Below, piece after piece: positions 1-6,076 of a stretch of DNA of 18,086 nucleotides. Positions within the stretch are counted from its first letter, which is position 1; the number at the start of each line of letters is the position of its first letter. The notes under the pieces are model-generated. The model made no database searches, had not been told where the DNA came from, and worked only from the letters and a program-made list of their open reading frames with translations. Source of the DNA: CAYYJM01 sp964471755 (GTDB lineage: Bacteria > Planctomycetota > Planctomycetia > Gemmatales > Gemmataceae); the NCBI GenBank assembly GCA_964471755.1, contig CAYYJM010000114.1, positions 1 to 18,086 on the forward strand, in the 5' to 3' direction. The position numbers and the translations under genes are program-made.

Positions 1-1520
1 CCCTCCAGGCCGTGCTGACAGACGACGACCGGCCGCTTCTCGCCCGGCTTCAGATCCTTCGGCAGGAGCAGAATTCCGGAGGCGAACACGTCGGGGTAGA
101 GGTCGAGTGTCACCTCATGGCCCGTCCATTTCGGCTCATCGTAGACCTGGCGTGACTGCGGATTCATCGGCACGGTCGGGGCCGGCAGTTTGCCGATGAC
201 CTCGTGGAACCGCTCGCGGTGGGCCACGGTCGATTTCGCGTAGGCGTCGAGGTTTTTGGTGTCGAGTGTCTGCCAGAAGGAGCGAGCCCGGACGGACTCG
301 CTCTCGCGCATGAGCTTCTGGGTGAAATCGACGAGCTGGCGGAACTGCCGTTCGTGGCGGACGGCCGGATCGAAGTCCTTGCGGCGGTCCTTCGGTGCGT
401 CGCCACCCGCAACGACTCCCCGGATGTGGAGGCCCATCCCGGCCAGGAACTGGTTCAGGGCCGCAACGCTGCCCATCGAGGTCGGCGTCGTTGTCATCGT
501 CCGGATCGTCCCGGGAGCGGCCCCACTGCGACCGGCACGCGGCGTGGGCGGGCCATTAATCCCTGGAGCCGCGCTTTCCTCGACGACGGCCCTGCTCGTG
601 AGCGCCAGCGGCCCCGTCTGGCCGAAATCGCGTTCGATCGCCCAGACGTTGCGGTAGATCGGCTGCTCCCACAGCGGCTGGTTCTCCTTGTAGATGTGGC
701 CGGAAACCATCGTCATTCGGATGCGCGAATCGAGCGCCCCGCTGTACAGGGCGACCAGGCCGCCCTCGCCGTAGCCGACCACGCCGATGTATCGGCCATC
801 TCCTTGCTTCGCGAAGTAATCGACCAGGGCGAGGACCTTCTGCACCTCGTAGCCGAGGATATGCCGGCCCATCTCGTAGGCCATCCGGTAGATAAACTCG
901 CGATGTGGCTGATTGGTCCAGCGGTTCAGTGCCGCGTTGCCGGAGTGCTTGTCGTCGCGGTTGATCAGCACCGGAACGACGACGCGACATCCCGCCTCGG
1001 CCAGCGTGCGGGCGAACTGCGAGCCCGGCTTGATGCCGGGGGCGAGGCCGACGAGCTGTTCGGGCGTCTGATCCGCGTCCGGGATCGCGACCACCTGGAC
1101 GACCACCTTCCCATTCGGTTCGAGCAGCAACCCTTCACCGTCCACGCCAGGCAATACAGGCCAGCGGACGGCAAAGACCTGATACTTCTCCGTCTCGGCC
1201 ACGAGATCCGGCTGACTGACTGTTGACACCAGCTCCAGGTCGCGCACCGGAAGTCGGGCATCGACGATGCCGAGCAGTTTTCGGAGTTTCTCGCGGTAGG
1301 GCGTGGCGCTCCGGGTGAACGCTTCTGGTGAGGAGTGGTCGAGCTTGAGCGCCGGCCGGTTCTTCTGCGTCTCGGCAAGTAACCGCGTCAAGTAGGCGTC
1401 GATTCCGGCGACCATGTGAGCGGACAGGTCGCCCTCGCGCTGGAGCGGTTTGGTGCCGGGAAGTGGCCCGGCCAGGAGGGGGCTGGCGACGAGAAGAAAC
1501 AGCAGCGATCGGTGGAGCAT
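1..1520 (-). CDS. Secreted alpha/beta hydrolase family protein, C-terminus beyond the left edge
   Basis: The frame stays open from an ATG at 1520 to the window edge, giving about 506 residues with the 3' end missing. A GGAGGT ribosome site lies just upstream of the ATG. The N-terminus (MLHRSLLFLLVASPLLAG) is a signal peptide, so the product is probably exported. A first alpha/beta-hydrolase-like region ends its central strand in VGYGEGG near residue 252, where a catalytic elbow would read GxSxG; here Glu replaces the nucleophilic Ser. A Pro/Gly/Thr-rich linker follows at about residues 300-335. A second hydrolase region starts near residue 478 and reaches the strand and oxyanion-loop motif VVVCQHG at the edge. 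This resembles secreted acetyl-xylan-esterase or dienelactone-hydrolase-like proteins with two tandem hydrolase domains. The substrate is unknown. The catalytic Ser, if any, probably lies in the unseen second domain. The gene follows the kinase on the same strand with a 69-nt gap. Confidence 0.75.
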   Translation of the reverse strand, partial: MLHRSLLFLLVASPLLAGPLPGTKPLQREGDLSAHMVAGIDAYLTRLLAETQKNRPALKLDHSSPEAFTRSATPYREKLRKLLGIVDARLPVRDLELVSTVSQPDLVAETEKYQVFAVRWPVLPGVDGEGLLLEPNGKVVVQVVAIPDADQTPEQLVGLAPGIKPGSQFARTLAEAGCRVVVPVLINRDDKHSGNAALNRWTNQPHREFIYRMAYEMGRHILGYEVQKVLALVDYFAKQGDGRYIGVVGYGEGGLVALYSGALDSRIRMTMVSGHIYKENQPLWEQPIYRNVWAIERDFGQTGPLALTSRAVVEESAAPGINGPPTPRAGRSGAAPGTIRTMTTTPTSMGSVAALNQFLAGMGLHIRGVVAGGDAPKDRRKDFDPAVRHERQFRQLVDFTQKLMRESESVRARSFWQTLDTKNLDAYAKSTVAHRERFHEVIGKLPAPTVPMNPQSRQVYDEPKWTGHEVTLDLYPDVFASGILLLPKDLKPGEKRPVVVCQHGLE

Positions 1521-1552
1521 GGCTCACCTCCAGTTGGGGGGAAGTGAGTGCC

Positions 1553-1581
1553 AGTCTAGGCGGCATCCGCTCGGGGTGCAA
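1553..1581 (-). promoter_or_regulatory. Possible sigma70-type promoter of the hydrolase gene
   Basis: On the minus strand TTGCAC (1576-1581) and TAGACT (1553-1558) are separated by 17 bases and lie 33 bases before the hydrolase ATG. The -35 box is weak (3/6) and the -10 box is 4/6. The site overlaps the region just after the kinase stop codon, which would let the hydrolase be transcribed separately from the kinase. Confidence 0.3.
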
Positions 1582-1589
1582 GCGGCGGC

Positions 1590-2981
1590 TTACGAACCCG
1601 GGTCGTCCTCCGATGACGGCGGTTCGCCGGTCAGGTTCGTACGGGTCGCGGGTCGCTGAAGACCACCGGGCAGGTTCGACCGCGTCGCCGGACGGTTCGC
1701 TCCCAGGCCGAGGACACTACCCGGACGCAGGGCGTTCAGCGTACTCGAAGGCCGCGCCCCGGGGCTCGAACCCTGGCTGGAGCGGATGATGCTGCCGGCA
1801 TTGCCCAGGGCCGACAGAGTGTAGTGACGCAAGGGGGCCACCACGAGCAGCGGAATCTGGTAGCGGTCGTTGGGATTCTTGGCCAGCATCTTGTGGACGA
1901 CCTGGGCCACCTCTTCGGGCACGTCCGGCCGCTGTTCGCGAATCGGCACCGGTTCCTCGGTCTGGTGCTTGAGCAACTTCTGCATCAGCGAGTTGCCCGG
2001 AAACGGCACCTGGCCGGAGAGCAGAAAGTAGAACGTGCAGCCGAGACTGTAGATGTCGGCCCGGATATCGACCAGGCTGGCGTCGCGGGACTGCTCCGGG
2101 GCGACGTAGTCAGCCGTGCCGATGAGCATGCCGCGCTCCGGGTCGAGGCTCGAATCGGCGCGCAGCACCTCACCTGGCGTCGGCAGCATTCGGGCCAGAC
2201 CCCAGTCGAGGATCTTGACCAGCGGATCGGGGCCACGCTTGACGGCTGGCGGTTCACCCGGATCGACCGGCGGATTGATCAGGAACAGGTTGGCCGGCTT
2301 GATGTCGCGATGAACCAGGCCCATCTGGTAGGCGTGCTGAAGGCCCTGGGCGGTCATGCGGATGAAGTCGCAGGCGTATTCCAGCGGCAGGGCACCAACC
2401 CGGGCGATGTACTGGCTCAGATCGAGGCCCTCGACATACTCCATCGCGAAGTAATTGATTCGGCCGACCTGGTTGGCGTCGTAGGTCTTGATGACGTTGG
2501 GGTGACTCAAACGTGTCACTGCGGCCAGTTCACGCTGGAACTGCCGAAGGGCGTCGGCCTCGTCGTTGAGATCCTGACGAATGACCTTCAGGGCCACCTC
2601 CCGGCCGCGCTGGGTATCCCAGGCACGAAAGACGTCGCTGACACCACCCTGTCCCAGTGGGGCGAGCATCTGGTACGAGCCCAGGGTCAGGGCCTCCCAG
2701 TTGCCGTGCAGAACCTGTTCGGCCTGATACGCGGTGAGCCAGTCGATCTGGATCAGGTAATCGAGTAGCGTGTGCGGATCCGGATAGTGCGGAACCAGGT
2801 CCCGCGCGATTTCCTGAAGTTGCTCCGGAGGAAGGAGTTGCACTCGCTTCAGGGCATCCAGAATGTCATCGACCGTGTCAATCATGGCCGGGTCCAGAAT
2901 CGGGGCCTCCGCCTCCGTCTCGCTGCTGCCTGCTGGTCCGATGGACGGCACCGGACACGGCAGACCTTCCCTGCCAACCAT
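1590..2981 (-). CDS. Serine/threonine protein kinase, planctomycete type, cytoplasmic
   Basis: This is a 463-residue Hanks-type kinase that phosphorylates proteins on Ser/Thr using ATP. Residues about 33-100 form the helical N-terminal extension common in planctomycete kinases (LLPPEQLQEIA, then WLTAYQAEQVLHG). The kinase domain follows at about 103-375: glycine loop GQGGVSDVF (110-118), ATP-binding Lys132, HRDIKPANLF with Asp226 and Asn231, DWG at 259-261 in place of DFG, APEQ at 294-297 and DIRADIYSLG around 306-314. The catalytic residues are intact, so it should be active. The tail of about 85 residues is Ser/Pro/Gly-rich and disordered, with two near-identical repeats (RPATRSNLPG and RPATRTNLTG) whose Ser/Thr could be phosphorylation sites. 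No membrane segment is seen, unlike many PASTA or WD40 kinases. The first ATG has no clear ribosome site, and the ATG at 2885 (Met33) is a plausible alternative start. Confidence 0.93.
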   Translation of the reverse strand: MVGREGLPCPVPSIGPAGSSETEAEAPILDPAMIDTVDDILDALKRVQLLPPEQLQEIARDLVPHYPDPHTLLDYLIQIDWLTAYQAEQVLHGNWEALTLGSYQMLAPLGQGGVSDVFRAWDTQRGREVALKVIRQDLNDEADALRQFQRELAAVTRLSHPNVIKTYDANQVGRINYFAMEYVEGLDLSQYIARVGALPLEYACDFIRMTAQGLQHAYQMGLVHRDIKPANLFLINPPVDPGEPPAVKRGPDPLVKILDWGLARMLPTPGEVLRADSSLDPERGMLIGTADYVAPEQSRDASLVDIRADIYSLGCTFYFLLSGQVPFPGNSLMQKLLKHQTEEPVPIREQRPDVPEEVAQVVHKMLAKNPNDRYQIPLLVVAPLRHYTLSALGNAGSIIRSSQGSSPGARPSSTLNALRPGSVLGLGANRPATRSNLPGGLQRPATRTNLTGEPPSSEDDPGS

Positions 2982-3064
2982 AGCTTACGATTGCGACGAG
3001 TGAGCGGAGTTCACGCAACTTTCCGATGATTCCGATTTCGGCGACGAAGGCCGATCGACGCTAC

Positions 3065-3070
3065 TACAAT
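3065..3070 (+). promoter_or_regulatory. Possible -10 box before the EamA transporter
   Basis: TACAAT lies 57 bases before the chosen ATG at 3128, in the gap between the divergent kinase and transporter genes. No convincing -35 box sits 16-18 bases upstream. The same hexamer forms a better-supported promoter at 4567-4572. If real, it places the transcription start downstream of the in-frame ATG at 3026, which supports the later start. Confidence 0.3.
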
Positions 3071-3127
3071 AGGAGTGGGGACGATGATTCCCCACCCACC
3101 GAAGCCGCGCAAGGGAGTTCTCCCGGG

Positions 3128-4132
3128 ATGAATCCGCGCTCGTCGAACGTTCCCAGCTCGTCGACCTGGCAGGTCGGACTGGCTCTGGGGCTCGTCTACG
3201 TTTGCTGGAGTACCACGTACTTTGCCATCCAGGAAGGGGTTCGCACCCTGCCGCCGTTCCTGTTCGGCGGCACCCGTGTCGCCCTGGCTGGCGTCTGCGT
3301 CCTGGCCTGGCTCTGGTTGCGCGGCCGACTCGTGGCCACGTCGAGCCTGGCCGTCTTCGGCATGTGGGTCGCCGGCAGCCTGATGTTCGTCGGTGGCAAT
3401 GGCCTGATCAATCTGGGACAGAAGACGGTGCCCTCGGGCCTGGCGTCCGTTCTGGTCGCCACCTGTCCGCTGTTCCTGGCTCTGCTGGAGTGGCTGACGC
3501 CAGGGGGAGATCGGCTGCCGTTGCTCGCCTGGTTCGGCCTGCTGGCCGGCCTTGTCGGCGTTGTCATTCTCGCCCTGGGTCGTGGGTTGGGGGCCGATGC
3601 GCCGGTCCCGGGCATGCTCTTCTGCCTGGCGTCGGCCTTTACCTGGGCGCTCGGTTCGGTCGTCGCCCGGCACTGGCCTTCGGGCTGCTCGCTGATCCAG
3701 ACGGCGGGCGTCCACCTTCTGCTTGGCGGCCTGACGATGACCGTCCTGGGTATCGTGATCGGCGAGACGACGGAACTGCGGCCGGAGAGCTTTACCACCG
3801 AGGCCGTGCTGGCCTTCTTCTGGTTGCTGATCGTCGGATCGCTGGTGGGATTCGTGGCCTACGTCTGGCTGCTGGGCCATGTCTCGGCCGCGCTGGCGGG
3901 ATCGTATGCCTACGTCAATCCGGTACTGGCCATCCTCATCGGCTGGGCTCTGGGAGGTGAGACGATCACGTCTGGAATGGTGATGGGATTGGTGGTGATT
4001 CTGGCCGGAGTCGCCCTGGTGCGGGCGGCACCAGGGGTGCCGCCGAGCGTCGAAGCCAAACTGGTGCCGGCCGATGCCGTGCCATCACGGAACGCCGTGG
4101 AGCCGACCGCGCCGATTCGGGCGCGGACCTGA
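3128..4132 (+). CDS. EamA/DMT-superfamily transporter, YedA-like
   Basis: A 334-residue inner-membrane protein of the drug/metabolite transporter superfamily. It has two EamA halves of about five hydrophobic helices each, roughly residues 15-150 and 165-295. Recognisable family motifs are VYVCWSTTYFAI in helix 1, GGNGLINLGQKTVPSGLASVL at the helix 3-4 junction, and SAALAGSYAYVNPVLAILIGW in the second half. The GGNGL and TVPSGLA region is close to the YedA branch, whose substrates are poorly defined (amino acids or metabolites have been proposed). The start at 3128 was chosen because AAGGGAG lies 10 bases upstream. The in-frame ATG at 3026 would add 34 polar residues, lacks a ribosome site and lies before a possible -10 box. 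The C-terminal 30 residues are polar. The gene converges with the next one, with only 3 bases between the stop codons. Confidence 0.9.
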   Translation: MNPRSSNVPSSSTWQVGLALGLVYVCWSTTYFAIQEGVRTLPPFLFGGTRVALAGVCVLAWLWLRGRLVATSSLAVFGMWVAGSLMFVGGNGLINLGQKTVPSGLASVLVATCPLFLALLEWLTPGGDRLPLLAWFGLLAGLVGVVILALGRGLGADAPVPGMLFCLASAFTWALGSVVARHWPSGCSLIQTAGVHLLLGGLTMTVLGIVIGETTELRPESFTTEAVLAFFWLLIVGSLVGFVAYVWLLGHVSAALAGSYAYVNPVLAILIGWALGGETITSGMVMGLVVILAGVALVRAAPGVPPSVEAKLVPADAVPSRNAVEPTAPIRART

Positions 4133-4135
4133 GCC

Positions 4136-4513
4136 TCAGTCGCTGTAGGCGGCGACGATCTTGACCAGGCGGCGCAGGACCTTGTCCTTGCGCACCCGAT
4201 AGAAGTCGGAGACGTCCTCGGCGGCCTCGAGGACCGCCTGGAACTCGACAACTTCCAGCGGGACGCCTTGCTCCTCAGCCTCGGCCCGCAGACCGCCCCG
4301 GCTCAGGACCAGGACTGCTCCATGAATGGTAAGTGCCGCCTCCACGTCGGGTACGCCCTGATTGGCCAGCCAGGCGTGCTGCTGCTGGAGCAAACTCTCG
4401 AACCGGCGCGTGAACTGAGCGTCGTCGATCTGCCCTTCCTGGTAACGGCGCAGCTGGCGGTTCAGACGCTGGGACAGACGAGGCAGGACCATTTCCATCA
4501 ATTCGTTCGTCAT
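4136..4513 (-). CDS. Conserved-looking hypothetical protein, 125 residues
   Basis: I do not recognise this family. The product is a small, charged, mostly helical cytoplasmic protein without signal peptide, membrane segment or Cys motif. Residues 10-50 are rich in Arg and Gln (RLSQRLNRQLRRYQEGQID), consistent with an amphipathic helix or coiled coil. A hydrophobic stretch (ALTIHGAVLVLSRGG) lies at about 59-73, and the C-terminus is basic (YRVRKDKVLRRLVKIV). The start at ATG 4513 is supported by AAGGTG 8 bases upstream; a longer frame would begin at a TTG at 4552 with no ribosome site. A good promoter at 4567-4596 and normal codon use support a real gene. Confidence 0.75.
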   Translation of the reverse strand: MTNELMEMVLPRLSQRLNRQLRRYQEGQIDDAQFTRRFESLLQQQHAWLANQGVPDVEAALTIHGAVLVLSRGGLRAEAEEQGVPLEVVEFQAVLEAAEDVSDFYRVRKDKVLRRLVKIVAAYSD

Positions 4514-4566
4514 TGGCCTGACACCTTCGATGGATATCGGAGCCGAGTTCAACCACGCGATACTCT

Positions 4567-4596
4567 ATTGTAAGTCCGTCCCGGGGGCGCTGCCAA
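4567..4596 (-). promoter_or_regulatory. Sigma70-type promoter for the 125-residue hypothetical gene
   Basis: On the minus strand TTGGCA (4591-4596, 5/6 match to the -35 consensus) is followed after 18 bases by TACAAT (4567-4572, 5/6 match to the -10 consensus). The expected transcription start is near 4560, about 45 bases before the ATG at 4513. It also argues against the upstream TTG start. Confidence 0.6.
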
Positions 4597-4730
4597 AGTC
4601 CGAGTTGCAAGGAGTGCCACTTGCCAGGCAGACCAGCGATGGGCCGGACTGATCGCGTAGATTGTACGGAGCCCGATTTCGCTTCACTACCGCAGCAACC
4701 CGGGATAGGGTGCAGTTTTCAGGCGGCCCG

Positions 4731-4759
4731 TTGCCTTCGCGACGACGCCGGGCCATAAT
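4731..4759 (+). promoter_or_regulatory. Sigma70-type promoter for the VCBS-repeat gene
   Basis: TTGCCT (4731-4736, 4/6) and CATAAT (4754-4759, 5/6) are separated by 17 bases and lie 51 bases before the ATG at 4811. Together with the promoter at 4567-4596 this accounts for the roughly 300-base divergent gap 4514-4810, in which I see no other feature. Confidence 0.5.
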
Positions 4760-4810
4760 CCGGACGCGACCCCACCCCGGGGAACCTTCTCGGATCAAGG
4801 AGACTCTGCC

Positions 4811-6031
4811 ATGCGACTGGCCACCTGGATATTCGGACTCGCCGCCCTGAGTGCGGCCTCGACCACCGCGTTCGGCGCGGAGGTGCCGAAGGCCGCCTCG
4901 CCCATCAGCTGGAAGAAAACCGTCGTCGATAAGGTCTTTCGCTCCGAGGGCGTGGCCATTGCCGACGTGAACAAGGATGGCAAACTCGACATCCTCAACG
5001 GTGAACTCTGGTACGAGGCTCCGGACTGGAAGCCGCACGAGATCCGCAAGCCCGGAAACTACGGCGATGGCGAGAAAGGCTACAGCAACAGTTTTGCCTG
5101 CTGGGCCGACGACATCAACAAGGACGGCTGGGCCGACCAGATCGTCATCGGCTTCCCCGGCGTACCCTGCCACTGGTTCGAGAACCCCAGGGGCAAGGAC
5201 GAACACTGGAAGAAACACGAGATCTGGCCCAGCGCCTGCAACGAGACGCCACTCTACACCGACCTGCTCGGCACCGGCCAGCGTGTCCTCGTCATGGGCT
5301 GGCAGCCGAAGGGCAAGAACAACGAAGGGGCGATGGCCTACTTCACGCCCGACAAGGACCCAACCCGGCAGTGGATCGCTCACCCGATCAGCGAAGGACC
5401 GACGCCGGGCAAGGCCATCCCCGGTACGCAGCGCTTCTCGCACGGCCTGGGCGTCGCCGACGTCAACGGCGACGGCAAACTCGACGTTCTCTGCACCGAT
5501 GGCTGGTGGGAGCAGCCGGCCAGGGTCGAGGGCAAGCCGTGGAAGTGGCACCCGGCCAGCCTGGGCCAGGCCTGCGCGGACATGTACACCGTGGACATCG
5601 ATGGCGACGGCAAACTTGACGTGCTGAGCAGCTCGGCCCACAAGTTCGGCATCTGGGCTCACCTCCAGCGTGGTCAGCGCGACGGCAGCCCGTCCTTCCT
5701 CACCGAGACGCTGTTCAAGGACCTCGTCAGCGAGACCCACGCGATGCACTTCGTGGACATCGACGGCGACGGCCTGAAGGACCTCGTCACTGGCAAGCGC
5801 TTCTGGTCGCATGGTCGAAACGAACCTGGAGCGGACAAACCGGCGTTCATCTACTGGTTCAAGGCGAGCAAGAAGGGCGGTCTGCTCACGTTCGAGCCGC
5901 AGGTGATCGACGAGAATTCCGGCATCGGCACGCAGTTCGTCGTCGCCGACATTAACGGCGACGGCCTGCTCGACGTCGTTACGAGTAACAAGAAGGGAAC
6001 GCACGTCATCGTTCAGCAGCGGGTGAAGTGA
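4811..6031 (+). CDS. Secreted VCBS/FG-GAP repeat protein with six calcium-loop motifs
   Basis: A 406-residue exported protein. Residues 1-22 form a signal peptide (MRLATWIFGLAALSAASTTAFG, split here only by reading) with a likely cut at AFG-A. Six DxDxDGxxD-type calcium-binding loops follow: DVNKDGKLD (52-60), DINKDGWAD (101-109), DVNGDGKLD (217-225), DIDGDGKLD (262-270), DIDGDGLKD (316-324) and DINGDGLLD (380-388). Their spacing fits the blades of an integrin-alpha-like beta-propeller. The DGW(W)E and WYE patterns after several loops fit the FG-GAP/VCBS families, common in planctomycetes as extracellular or periplasmic proteins. The exact ligand is unknown and no enzymatic domain is attached. 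The start is firm: AAGGAG lies 8 bases before the ATG, and a promoter lies at 4731-4759. The gene ends 27 bases before the convergent cyclase gene. Confidence 0.9.
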   Translation: MRLATWIFGLAALSAASTTAFGAEVPKAASPISWKKTVVDKVFRSEGVAIADVNKDGKLDILNGELWYEAPDWKPHEIRKPGNYGDGEKGYSNSFACWADDINKDGWADQIVIGFPGVPCHWFENPRGKDEHWKKHEIWPSACNETPLYTDLLGTGQRVLVMGWQPKGKNNEGAMAYFTPDKDPTRQWIAHPISEGPTPGKAIPGTQRFSHGLGVADVNGDGKLDVLCTDGWWEQPARVEGKPWKWHPASLGQACADMYTVDIDGDGKLDVLSSSAHKFGIWAHLQRGQRDGSPSFLTETLFKDLVSETHAMHFVDIDGDGLKDLVTGKRFWSHGRNEPGADKPAFIYWFKASKKGGLLTFEPQVIDENSGIGTQFVVADINGDGLLDVVTSNKKGTHVIVQQRVK

Positions 6032-6045
6032 TTCCCCGTCGGCCG

Positions 6046-6076
6046 ACGCTGCCGGGTGTCACTTCCCCGGCAGCGT
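6046..6076. terminator. Perfect 11-bp hairpin between convergent genes, overlapping the cyclase stop codon
   Basis: ACGCTGCCGGG (6046-6056) and CCCGGCAGCGT (6066-6076) are exact reverse complements separated by a 9-base loop. The loop contains the cyclase stop codon (6059-6061), so the right arm encodes its last residues (LPGK). Its position between two convergent genes suggests a bidirectional transcription stop or 3'-end protection. No T-run follows the stem on either strand, so it is not a textbook intrinsic terminator. Confidence 0.6.

Noticed and set aside
1755..1785. A tRNA T-arm-like sequence (GGTTCGAGCCC on the minus strand)
   Set aside because: It lies inside the kinase tail, only four of five stem pairs form, and no acceptor, D or anticodon arms can be drawn.
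3026..3127. Longer N-terminus for the EamA transporter
   Set aside because: No ribosome site before 3026, a polar sequence unlike the family, and a possible -10 box at 3065-3070 inside it; the ATG at 3128 has a good ribosome site.
4565..6004. An open minus-strand frame of 479 codons antisense to the VCBS gene
   Set aside because: It mirrors the Asp/Gly-rich calcium loops (giving VDV/AVAV-type repeats), while the plus strand has a signal peptide, ribosome site and six family motifs.
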